Both the position numbers and the translations under genes were made by a program. From positions 496,001 through 560,000 of the forward strand of contig NZ_FMAD01000004.1 in assembly GCF_900094595.1 (NCBI RefSeq): a stretch of 64,000 nt of DNA, read 5' to 3'. The stretch is from Cupriavidus alkaliphilus. Lineage in GTDB: Bacteria > Pseudomonadota > Gammaproteobacteria > Burkholderiales > Burkholderiaceae. Positions 34,727 through 42,205 of this stretch are shown here, one piece after another. The notes beneath the pieces were generated by a model. It ran no database searches, had not been told where the DNA came from, and worked only from the letters and a program-made list of their open reading frames with translations. Every line of letters begins with the position of its first letter. The stretch's first letter is position 1.

Positions 34727-36331
34727 TCAGCGCTGCATCCATTCGGGCGAAGCCAGCAGCAGGGTGTTCCATTCCGCCTGCGACTCGGCCTGACTCAGCG
34801 CGGTGCGCGTGGCGGGGCCAAGGGTGGCTTCGATCGCGTCGTAGTAGAGCTTGTTGCCGATGGTCGGGAAGCGCGCCCCGCGCGGCGTGGCGCCATCGCC
34901 CGCGAATAATCCCGCCGGCCCCGAGCCGATCGCGCGCGCGATCTCGAAGCGCCGCACCATCTGCCCCGAACTGGCCCAAGCGCTTTCGGCCGACGGATAG
35001 CCGTCGGGCGCCACGTGGCCGTACAGCGGCTCGCCCAGCTGGTTCAGCCAGTTCATCACCGGGCGCAGGTTGGCTACCTGCCGGCCTTCATACGCCAGCC
35101 GCAGCGACGACACCACGTAGACCATCGGGTCCTTGAACTTGCGCGGCGACGCGGCCGCCTGCCGGTCCAGTTCGGGCGCCAGCAGCATGGTGCGCAGCAC
35201 CGCGGCGATATCGCCGTCGGTGCGCATGAAGGTCTGCGCCATGCGCTCGACCAGCGCGGCAGGCGGGTCGTCGGCGATGAAGTGAGCCGCCATCCTGGCA
35301 CTGACAAAGCGCGCCGTGGCCGGCTCGCGCGCCAGCATCGACACCGCCCGCGCCACTTCGTCGAAACCGGACGGCTCGATGCGCTGGCCCAGCAGCAGCT
35401 TGGCGCCGAAGTCGTGGCGCGCGGGGTTGAACTCGAACAAGCCGTCGCTGCGGTACAGGCTTGCGCGCGCGGGGGGCAGCTTCGGCGGCGGTGTGCCGCG
35501 CAGGTTCACGCCTACGCCGGTCAGCACGCGCGCCAGCTCCTGCACGTCCTGCTGCGTATAGCGCGAGCCGCTGGGCCCACCGGAGACGCCCAGCGTATGC
35601 AGCTCCATCAGCTCGCGCGCGTAGTTCTCATTGACGCGGTTGGCGCTGCTCTGGGCATTGTCGAGATAGACCAGCATCGCCGGCGCGGTCACCGTCGCCA
35701 TCAGCAGGTCGCGGAAACGGCCGAGCGCATGCGGCCGGATGGCGCGCTCTTCGTAATCGGCCAGCAGCAGCCCGACCTGGCCCTTGCCCGCGTAGACGTT
35801 GAAATGGTTCATCCAGAACCATGTCATCTGCTCGCGCAGCTGCGCCGGCGAATACAGCGCGCGCAGCAAGTGGCGCCGCGCCACATCGGCCACGATCTCG
35901 CGGCCCTGCATGTTGAGCGCCTGGCGCGCCTGCTGCCGGCTGGCGTCGTCCGGCAGGGCGTCGATACGCTGGCGCGCCTCGCGCGCGGCCTGGACCTGCG
36001 CGGCGGCGCCGTCGCGCAGGTTGGGCAAGGCGGCGATGGCGGCCGCCAGCTCGGGCGGATCGGCCAGCGGCATCGCCAGCTGCTGCGCGAGAAAGTCCTT
36101 GCGGCCCAGCCGGCGCAGCGCGTCCAGCGAGGCCTGGTCGGCGCCGTAGGTGACGGTATTGAGCCAGCGCAGGTCGGCGGCCGCCGTGGCGCCATGGCCG
36201 TCACCGTTGCCCGGCCCCGCCTGCAGCCCGGCACAGCCTGCCAGGCACGCGGCCAGCGCCAGCGCGGCGGCGGCGCGCCAGGCGGCAACTCGTCCGCGGC
36301 CAGGTGGTCTTGCATGCTGCACTGGATCCAT
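34727..36331 (-). CDS. DUF1800 lipoprotein
   Basis: A 534-aa protein. Start set at 36331 by AGAGGTG upstream; the N-terminus is a lipoprotein signal (AAALALAACLAGC). The DUF1800 domain is visible in RWLNTVTYGADQASLDALRRLG, EQMTWFWMNHFNVYAGKGQVG and NYARELMELHTLGV, which recur in this family. Function unknown; always found with DUF1501. The two genes form a leftward unit that is convergent with the PBP gene. Confidence 0.9.
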   Translation of the reverse strand: MDPVQHARPPGRGRVAAWRAAAALALAACLAGCAGLQAGPGNGDGHGATAAADLRWLNTVTYGADQASLDALRRLGRKDFLAQQLAMPLADPPELAAAIAALPNLRDGAAAQVQAAREARQRIDALPDDASRQQARQALNMQGREIVADVARRHLLRALYSPAQLREQMTWFWMNHFNVYAGKGQVGLLLADYEERAIRPHALGRFRDLLMATVTAPAMLVYLDNAQSSANRVNENYARELMELHTLGVSGGPSGSRYTQQDVQELARVLTGVGVNLRGTPPPKLPPARASLYRSDGLFEFNPARHDFGAKLLLGQRIEPSGFDEVARAVSMLAREPATARFVSARMAAHFIADDPPAALVERMAQTFMRTDGDIAAVLRTMLLAPELDRQAAASPRKFKDPMVYVVSSLRLAYEGRQVANLRPVMNWLNQLGEPLYGHVAPDGYPSAESAWASSGQMVRRFEIARAIGSGPAGLFAGDGATPRGARFPTIGNKLYYDAIEATLGPATRTALSQAESQAEWNTLLLASPEWMQR

Positions 36332-36528
36332 GTGGTTCACCTCTTCCGGTTCGATCCCCATCACCATGTTACGTGGCAAGCCCGGAGCGGTTGACGCGGC
36401 GACGCCACGCGAGTGTTACCAATGCTTTCAGTGCGAGATTGCCGGATTTGCCAAGACAGCGGCGCCGCGCCTCGCTAGCCTTGCCCTTTTCTGCCCTTTC
36501 CGCTCCCGGAGCGGAAACGCCTGACCGC

Positions 36529-37452
36529 ATGTCGCGCCCCCTGTCCACTGTCGCCTGGCTGCCCGCCATGGCCTTCGTCCTGATCTGGTCCACCGGCTTT
36601 ATCGTCGGCAAGGCGATCGTGCCGCTGGCCGACACCAGCCTGTTCCTGCTGGGCCGCTTTGCCGTCGCCGGGCTGATGTTCGCGGCGTGGTCGCTGGCCG
36701 CGCGCGCGGCATGGCCGCCGCTGCGCGAAGCGCCGCGCCACCTGCTGGCCGGGGCGCTGATGCAGGGCCTCTACCTGTGCGCCGGCTACGGCGCCGTCGC
36801 CAGGGGCCTGCCGCCGGCGATCATGGCCCTGCTGGGCGCGCTGCAGCCGCTGCTGACCGCGCTGCTTGCCATCCCCCTGCTGAAAGAGCTACCTTCCAGG
36901 CGGACCTGGCACGGCCTGGCGCTGGGTGCGCTCGGCGTTGCACTGGTGGTCGCCCCTGCGTTGCAGGCCGGCCCGCACGGCGCGGCCAGTTCGGTATCGC
37001 CGGCGACGGTGTTGCTGGGCGTGCTGGCCATTGTCTCCATCACCATGGGAACCCTGTTGCAGAAAACCGCCATCGCCGCCTGTGACCTGCGCGCCAGCTC
37101 GGCGTGGCAGAACCTGGGCGCCATGCTGGTCGCCGCCGCGATGGTGGCGATCCAGGCAGCCAGCGCGCCGCTGCACTGGCACGGCGGCCCGGCTCTGTGG
37201 GCCGGGCTGGCCTGGGCCGCCATCGGCCTGTCCGGCGCCGGCACCTGGCTGCTGGTGAGCCTGGTGCGGCGCGGCCAGGCCGCCAATGCCGCGGCGCTGA
37301 TGTTCCTGGCGCCACCGCTGGCGGCGGTTCAGGCCTGGCTGCTGTTCGGCGAGCGCCTCGGTGCAGTGCAGATATTTGGCATGGCGGTGGCAGGGGCCGG
37401 CGTCTGGCTGTGCCAGACCCGTGGCAGGATGCGGCATGCCGAAGCCCGCTGA
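36529..37452 (+). CDS. EamA/DMT-family transporter
   Basis: A 307-aa, 10-helix drug/metabolite transporter made of two EamA repeats. Visible: VLIWSTGFIVGKAIVPLADTSLFLLGRFAVAGLMF (repeat 1), ALLGALQPLLTALLAIPLL, then in repeat 2 WAAIGLSGAGTWLLVSLVRRGQAA and FLAPPLAAVQAWLLFGERLGAVQIFGM. Start at 36529 by homology. The AraC-type gene downstream overlaps the last 17 bp, so the regulator is translated with it and may control its own expression. Substrate unknown; export of a metabolite is likely. Confidence 0.92.
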   Translation: MSRPLSTVAWLPAMAFVLIWSTGFIVGKAIVPLADTSLFLLGRFAVAGLMFAAWSLAARAAWPPLREAPRHLLAGALMQGLYLCAGYGAVARGLPPAIMALLGALQPLLTALLAIPLLKELPSRRTWHGLALGALGVALVVAPALQAGPHGAASSVSPATVLLGVLAIVSITMGTLLQKTAIAACDLRASSAWQNLGAMLVAAAMVAIQAASAPLHWHGGPALWAGLAWAAIGLSGAGTWLLVSLVRRGQAANAAALMFLAPPLAAVQAWLLFGERLGAVQIFGMAVAGAGVWLCQTRGRMRHAEAR

Positions 37453-38200
37453 AGCGCGCGCCGCGCCGCTGGTGGAGCACCGGCGCTACCGGCCGCAGCC
37501 GGAGGGCCACCAGCACGGCTACCACCAGCTGCTGTTCGGCCTGGCCGGCGCCTCCGAACTGGAGCTCGACGGCCATCTCTACCGCGTTAACGACCGCACC
37601 GGCCTGATCGTGCCGGCCGGCAGCCATCATGACTACATGGGCTACCAGGGGAACCTGCAGCTGGTCGCGGACTTCCCCGCGCAATCGGTGGCGCTGCCCG
37701 CGCGGCTGATGGCGCGTCCGCGCGCGTTCGCGCTGGAGGGCGCCTTTGGCAACCGGGTGCGGGCCCTGGCGGCGGGGCGCACGGCGTGCGCGGCACGCGC
37801 GCCGCAGGCAGACTGGCAGGTCGCGGCAACCCTGGCCGCGACGCTGGCCGACAGCCTCGGCATGCCCGCGGACCGCGATGTCTTTCCGCTGATGGCCGTC
37901 GATGCCTACCTGCGCGCCAACCTGGCCGCGCCGCTGCGCGTGCCGGAACTGGCCGCGCATTTCGGCTGGAGCGTGCGGCGCTTCCAGACCCTGTTCGCCG
38001 AGGCTTTCGGCGATACCCCGCACCGCTACCAGACCCGCCTCCGGCTGGATCGTGCGCTGCTGTGGCTGTCGAACTCCCGGCTGCCGCTGGCCGAGATCGC
38101 GCTGATGTCAGGCTATCCGGACCAGACCACGTTCACGCGCAGCTTCACGCGGCGCTTCGGGCTGCCGCCGGGGGCATGGCGGGCGGCCGCGCGCAGGTAA
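37436..38200 (+). CDS. AraC-family transcriptional regulator
   Basis: A 254-aa regulator. The N-terminal cupin arm carries HQHGYHQLLFGLAGASELELDG and GLIVPAGSHHDYMG, a small-molecule pocket pattern. The C-terminal double helix-turn-helix (about 155-254) includes LRVPELAAHFGWSVRRFQTLFAEAFG and LPLAEIALMSGYPDQTTFTRSFTRRFG, both standard. It overlaps the EamA gene by 17 bp and likely regulates that transporter. Converges on the haemoglobin gene 33 bp downstream. Confidence 0.93.
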   Translation: MPKPAEARAAPLVEHRRYRPQPEGHQHGYHQLLFGLAGASELELDGHLYRVNDRTGLIVPAGSHHDYMGYQGNLQLVADFPAQSVALPARLMARPRAFALEGAFGNRVRALAAGRTACAARAPQADWQVAATLAATLADSLGMPADRDVFPLMAVDAYLRANLAAPLRVPELAAHFGWSVRRFQTLFAEAFGDTPHRYQTRLRLDRALLWLSNSRLPLAEIALMSGYPDQTTFTRSFTRRFGLPPGAWRAAARR

Positions 38201-38233
38201 CAACGAGGGTGCTGGCCGCCTTGCGCGACCGGA

Positions 38234-38683
38234 TTACCGCGAGACAATATCCTTGCGCATCGGCCCCAGAATACCCAGCAACTCCTTCTGCTCGCGCGCC
38301 GGCACCTTGAACTTGTTGAGCGATTTCACCAGGTCGTCGACCAGCGCATCGAACTCGTCGTTGCTGATGGCCATGCCGGCATGGGCGGTTCTCATATCGC
38401 GTCCCGAATAGGTGCAGGGCCCGCCGGAACCCGCGCAGATCTGTTCGACCAGCCTGGTCTTCAGCCGCGGAATATTGGCATTGGCGAACTTGGCATTGAT
38501 GCGCGTGTCGGTCGCCACGTTGCCGACAAAGTCGTCGACCACCGCGGTAATGGCCTGCATGCCGCCAAGCCGGTCATATAACGACGAAGTCGTGGCAGGC
38601 TTGGCACGATCCGGCGTTGCGCAACCGGCAAGCCCCAGCACCGCCGCCACAACAAAACCGCACAGAACAGGCGAGATACGCAT
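38234..38683 (-). CDS. Truncated haemoglobin (group 1) as a lipoprotein
   Basis: A 149-aa protein with a lipoprotein signal (VVAAVLGLAGC, lipid Cys21) fused to a 2/2 globin: SSLYDRLGGMQAITAVVDDFVGNVATD opens helix A/B and DMRTAHAGMAIS carries the proximal haem His101. A strong ribosome site (GGAAGGAGG) marks the start. Most truncated globins are cytosolic; this one should face the periplasm or outer membrane. CAGSGGPC is a Cys pair seen in exported relatives. A role in O2, NO or electron handling in the envelope is an inference. Confidence 0.88.
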   Translation of the reverse strand: MRISPVLCGFVVAAVLGLAGCATPDRAKPATTSSLYDRLGGMQAITAVVDDFVGNVATDTRINAKFANANIPRLKTRLVEQICAGSGGPCTYSGRDMRTAHAGMAISNDEFDALVDDLVKSLNKFKVPAREQKELLGILGPMRKDIVSR

Positions 38684-38895
38684 GGCTGCCTCCTTCCTTA
38701 ACCCGGTAGCTGCGGGATCGGAGCCAGTGCCGCGGCGCAAATTGCATTGACCGCATGCGGGGATAGCGCAGACAGCGCCGGCTTCGGCTGTTTCAGCATA
38801 GCAGGTTGGTTCCGCTTTGCTTTCCAGCCGATGACGGCATGGCGCTTTCGATACCAAACGGCTAGAGTCGGAGACGACAAGACACGGACGCGGCC

Positions 38896-39699
38896 ATGCC
38901 CAAGCCCCAGATTCTTACCTATGTCGACGCCGGCGCGTCGGACTGGACCGCATGCCTGATGCGAACCATCGGCCATCAGCTGCCTGCAGGGGCCTATGAA
39001 ATCCGCGCGGTGATGGCAAGCGAGATCCGGCACGACGCCACGCTGTTCGACGATGCGGTGATGTTCGTCATGCCGGGCGGCGCCGACCTGCCCTATTGCG
39101 CCTTGCTGAATGGCGCGCCGAACGCGCGCATCCGGCAATTTATCGAACAGGGCGGCGCCTACCTGGGGATATGCGCGGGCGCCTACTACGCATGCCGCGA
39201 ACTGGCATTCCATGCCGGCACCCGCGGTGCAATCTGCGGCCCGCGCGAACTGCGGCTGGTGGATGCGGTGGCCGTCGGCTCGCTGCCAGAACTGACCGGC
39301 GGCAAGCTCTATGACGGCACCCCGCGCACCACGGCCGCGGTGGAACTGCGGACCACCGACAAGCTGACCGAAGTCCCGCTGTCGGTCTACACGCATTACC
39401 ACGGCGGCTGCCGCTTCGACTTCGCCGACACCCCCGGCCCCGGGACCGAGGTCCTGGCCGTCTACGCGGGCATCCCCGGCACGCCGCCCGCCATCGTCAG
39501 CGCACAGGTCGGCAAGGGCCGCGCGCTGCTGAGCGGGGTCCACCTGGAGATTTCGGAGCGGGAGTGCAAGGATGCGTTGCGCGGACACAGCGATATGTCC
39601 GAATACCTCCACGTGTGCGACCGGCTGGCGCAAACGGGCGATGCGCGCCTGGCGGTGTTTCGGCGGTTGCTGGCGCAGGGTGGGCTGTCGCTTGGCTGA
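38896..39699 (+). CDS. BPL_N-domain (biotin-ligase N-terminal type) glutamine amidotransferase-like protein
   Basis: A 267-aa class I GATase-like fold: MFVMPGGADLPYCALLNG, RIRQFIEQGGAYLGICAGAYYAC with the nucleophile-elbow Cys in GICAGAY, and the late GRALLSGVHLEIS strand-turn. This is the domain found in front of eukaryotic biotin-protein ligase, here alone. Without a ligase domain its role is unknown; the conserved Cys and the His in LLSGVHLE suggest a real active site. Single gene with no operon partner. Confidence 0.85.
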   Translation: MPKPQILTYVDAGASDWTACLMRTIGHQLPAGAYEIRAVMASEIRHDATLFDDAVMFVMPGGADLPYCALLNGAPNARIRQFIEQGGAYLGICAGAYYACRELAFHAGTRGAICGPRELRLVDAVAVGSLPELTGGKLYDGTPRTTAAVELRTTDKLTEVPLSVYTHYHGGCRFDFADTPGPGTEVLAVYAGIPGTPPAIVSAQVGKGRALLSGVHLEISERECKDALRGHSDMSEYLHVCDRLAQTGDARLAVFRRLLAQGGLSLG

Positions 39700-39711
39700 A
39701 AGGGCCGCAGC

Positions 39712-40866
39712 CTAGCGCGTCATCTTCCCCGCCGCATCCCCGGTAAAGTGATAAAGGTGCGTATTGTCCGGCGCCTCGCTGATGCCCTCGCCGCTCGGAC
39801 GGAATTCGATATGGCGCTGGAATTTTTCGCTGTCGGCCCGGGCGTCGCGCTCGGCGGCCCGCAGCGCCCCGGCATAGGGCATGGGGTCCTTCGATGTCTC
39901 GATTTCCAGCAGCAAGGTCTGTTCGTTGACCCGCACGCTGTACTTGCCGAGATTGAACAGCAGGTACATCGCCAGCAGGTTGTCATAGTCCTGGTAAGCC
40001 CCGGCTTCGCGGCGAAAGTCGAGCGACAGCACCGAGGGAAAGCGGTCAGGCAGGTCCTTGAAGGCGATTTTTTCTTCCTCTTGCGGATCGACATAGGTCG
40101 AGCCGCGGTACTTCTTGTACAGCACCACGTCCATGCCATAGCTGCGCTGGCCCCATTCCCGGATCAGCTTCATCGCCATCTCGGTCGGGATATTGGCGGT
40201 GGCTGCCGCGACCATGCGCTGCCCTGAAAACAGCGTCGCGCCGGTCACTGCCAGGTCGCGGTAGCCGGCGCCATACTTGAAAGCGGCGCCGATGGTCTTG
40301 GCGCAGTTCAGGCGCAGGTAGTCGTAGCGGATCGGCCCGTGGTGATATTCGGTATTGCTGCGTTGCTGGTGATAGTCGTCGTTGATGCGGCGGAAATAAG
40401 CGGCCAGCGCCGCCTTGTCCGCCGCCGGCACGCCATAGACCCGCACCCCGATGACCGAGCGCTTGTAGATTTCGCCGAAGTCGAGCCCGAACGATGCGGT
40501 ATCGGCGACCGTGGATACGGTCTTGAACAGATATTCCTGCTTGGGGATAGCGATCATCAGATCGGTGGTGTAGCGGCCGCCAGCGTGGGCGGGGTCGCGG
40601 TCCGCGTAGAAGTTGGCCGAGTACACCCGCTCTTCGCCCGCCGCATCATCGCGCAGTGCCAGCGCGATATGGCCGGCGGATCCGCCCTTGGAGGTGCCGA
40701 AGCTGATCAGCAGCTCCAGGTCATACGGGTCTTCGCGCAGCCGTGACGCGATCTGATCGAGGTTGGCGGGCTCCGGCCCGCCCTTGCTGCCGAATTCGCT
40801 GGCCAGCGCCAACCGCGGCAAGAGCAACACCATCGCGACAAACCACAGCACCGACCGCATTCTCAT
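39712..40866 (-). CDS. Secreted protein resembling Lnb/DUF4105 (Cys-His peptidase-like)
   Basis: A 384-aa protein with a cleavable signal (SVLWFVAMVLLLPRLALA). YDLELLISFGTSKGGSAGHIALAL holds a His in a GHxxLAL context, and RYDYLRLNCAKTIGAAF holds a Cys in a LNCA context; that His..Cys order is seen in the Lnb N-terminal and related circularly permuted NlpC/P60-like domains. I am not certain of the family. There is no membrane segment after the signal, so it is probably periplasmic or exported. GGGGGAAA just before the ATG marks the start. Confidence 0.6.
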   Translation of the reverse strand: MRMRSVLWFVAMVLLLPRLALASEFGSKGGPEPANLDQIASRLREDPYDLELLISFGTSKGGSAGHIALALRDDAAGEERVYSANFYADRDPAHAGGRYTTDLMIAIPKQEYLFKTVSTVADTASFGLDFGEIYKRSVIGVRVYGVPAADKAALAAYFRRINDDYHQQRSNTEYHHGPIRYDYLRLNCAKTIGAAFKYGAGYRDLAVTGATLFSGQRMVAAATANIPTEMAMKLIREWGQRSYGMDVVLYKKYRGSTYVDPQEEEKIAFKDLPDRFPSVLSLDFRREAGAYQDYDNLLAMYLLFNLGKYSVRVNEQTLLLEIETSKDPMPYAGALRAAERDARADSEKFQRHIEFRPSGEGISEAPDNTHLYHFTGDAAGKMTR

Positions 40867-40964
40867 TATTTCCCCCGATTCTGGACGTCCCAGGGCATGA
40901 CCATGACATGCCGACGATACCATGCTGCCCATCGCCACGGCCCACCCCTGCCCCGGCGATCCGG

Positions 40965-40970
40965 TACAAT
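40965..40970 (+). promoter_or_regulatory. -10 element (TACAAT) before the guanidine riboswitch
   Basis: TACAAT ends 10 bp before the first riboswitch stem, so transcription would start near 40977, almost at the edge of the aptamer. The -35 is poor, and its identity is uncertain. Confidence 0.5.
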
Positions 40971-40980
40971 GCCCTGCTTT

Positions 40981-41028
40981 CGAGGACGACCTCGCCCGCA
41001 CCGGGTATGAATGTCCGGGACGGCCCGG
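40981..41028 (+). ncRNA. Guanidine-II riboswitch (mini-ykkC)
   Basis: Two stem-loops, both with an ACGR loop: CGAGG-ACGA-CCTCG (40981-40994) and CCGGG-ACGG-CCCGG (41015-41028), separated by 20 bases and followed 12 bases later by the AAGGAG ribosome site of sugE. Paired hairpins with ACGR loops and this linker are the defining layout of the guanidine-II class, which binds free guanidinium and turns on gdx/sugE-type exporter translation. Confidence 0.88.
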
Positions 41029-41048
41029 CTCTTGATCAAGGAGCCATC

Positions 41049-41363
41049 ATGGCTTGGATATATCTCGTCATCGCCGGAGTGCTCGAGGTGCTTTGGGCAT
41101 ACTCCATGAAGCTGTCCGAAGGCTTTTCGCGCCCCGGCTACTCGGCCATCACCATCGTGGCCATGATTGCCAGCTTCGCCCTGCTATCCCTGTCAATGAA
41201 AACCCTGCCGCTCGGCACGGCCTACACCATCTGGACCGGCATCGGCGCCGTGGGCGCGTTCCTGGTGGGGCTGTTCGTGCTGGGCGAACCGGCCAGCGCG
41301 CCCAGGATCCTGGCGGCGGGACTGATTGTCAGCGGACTCGTGATGATGAAAATGACCTCCTGA
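41049..41363 (+). CDS. sugE: Guanidinium exporter, SMR family (SugE/Gdx)
   Basis: A 104-aa, four-helix small multidrug resistance protein: MAWIYLVIAGVLEVLWAYSMK carries the essential Glu14 (in GVLEVLW), and ALLSLSMKTLPLGTAYTIWTGIGAVG is the Gdx-type helix 2-3 region. SugE/Gdx proteins export guanidinium and quaternary ammonium compounds as antiparallel dimers. The guanidine-II riboswitch directly upstream confirms the guanidinium role. Ribosome site AAGGAG lies 3 bases after the linker and 5 bases from the ATG. Confidence 0.95.
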   Translation: MAWIYLVIAGVLEVLWAYSMKLSEGFSRPGYSAITIVAMIASFALLSLSMKTLPLGTAYTIWTGIGAVGAFLVGLFVLGEPASAPRILAAGLIVSGLVMMKMTS

Positions 41364-41364
41364 C

Positions 41365-41403
41365 GGTCCGGCATCGGGCCCGCCTTGCCGAAGCGGGCGG
41401 ACC
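41365..41403. terminator. Imperfect hairpin between convergent sugE and bcsS
   Basis: Nested arms GGTCC/GGACC (41365-41369, 41399-41403) and GCCCGC/GCGGGC (41378-41383, 41393-41398), just after the sugE stop. No T-run, so it may be only a weak bidirectional terminator. Confidence 0.35.
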
Positions 41404-41463
41404 AGCTTGCGATTCCGCCCCTCGATTGCCGGCGCGGTCGGCGCCGGCGCATCCGGGGTGTCC

Positions 41464-42192
41464 TCAGAACGCCTTGCTCAGCTCCAGCCCGCCATAGAAG
41501 GCACGCGGCTCGCCCGCTGTCTTCTTGGCGCCGCCGAAGAATCCCAGGTTCACGCCCTTGCCGATGGCAATACCGGTCACGACCAGGCCACCTTGCGTGG
41601 CGTGGTAGAACGGGTCGCCGTGCTTGATGAATTCCACGCCTGCCCAGGCCTCGCCAAAGACCTTGTAGAGCAGGCGGCCGCGCGCCCAGTAGGCCTTGGG
41701 TCCAAAGTTGTAGCTGGCGATGCCGTTGACTGCCCAGTTCCGCGCAAATTCCTGTTGCCCCAGCACGGTCAGCGCGACACCCCATTCGCCGCCGTCGGAC
41801 CGGTTGTCCGCGCCCTCGGGCGATACCCGGTTGTAGCGGTAGCGAGCCCCGACCGAGGCCTCGGCCCAGCCGGTTGCCCAGCCCTTCTGCACGCCCAGCG
41901 CAGCCTCGGCGGACTGGCCGTTTACCGACACGGTGGTACCGTTCGCACCATACTTGTAGTGGTAATCGCTGACCACGAGCTTCTGCGTCAGGAATGGCAC
42001 AGGCAGGAGATTGCCGGTAATGCCGGCGTATTCGCTGCGCTCGCCGCCGCCGGCAAGGCTTGCGCCGCCGAACAGAAAGGGGCCCGCGGCCGCCGGCAGC
42101 GAGGCCAGCAGCAGGGCCAGCGGCAATAAGCCGCCGCGGAGGATCGCTGCAAGCCGCCGGCACGCTGCGCCATGGCCTCTGTACGCCATCAT
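41464..42192 (-). CDS. bcsS: Cellulose biosynthesis protein BcsS-like (outer-membrane barrel)
   Basis: A 242-aa protein with a signal peptide (LPLALLLASLPAAAG), then repeats of alternating beta strands (EYAGITGNLLPVPF, AEASVGARYRYNRVSPEG, WAVNGIASYNFGPKAYWARG) ending ..YGGLELSKAF with a terminal Phe, a small outer-membrane barrel layout. It fits the CBP_BcsS family found in cellulose clusters. Start at 42192 is 13 bp after the BcsA stop, so the genes are co-transcribed. In this family it is thought to help export or anchor the polysaccharide. Confidence 0.75.
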   Translation of the reverse strand: MMAYRGHGAACRRLAAILRGGLLPLALLLASLPAAAGPFLFGGASLAGGGERSEYAGITGNLLPVPFLTQKLVVSDYHYKYGANGTTVSVNGQSAEAALGVQKGWATGWAEASVGARYRYNRVSPEGADNRSDGGEWGVALTVLGQQEFARNWAVNGIASYNFGPKAYWARGRLLYKVFGEAWAGVEFIKHGDPFYHATQGGLVVTGIAIGKGVNLGFFGGAKKTAGEPRAFYGGLELSKAF

Positions 42193-42205
42193 GAAGTTTC
42201 CCAGG

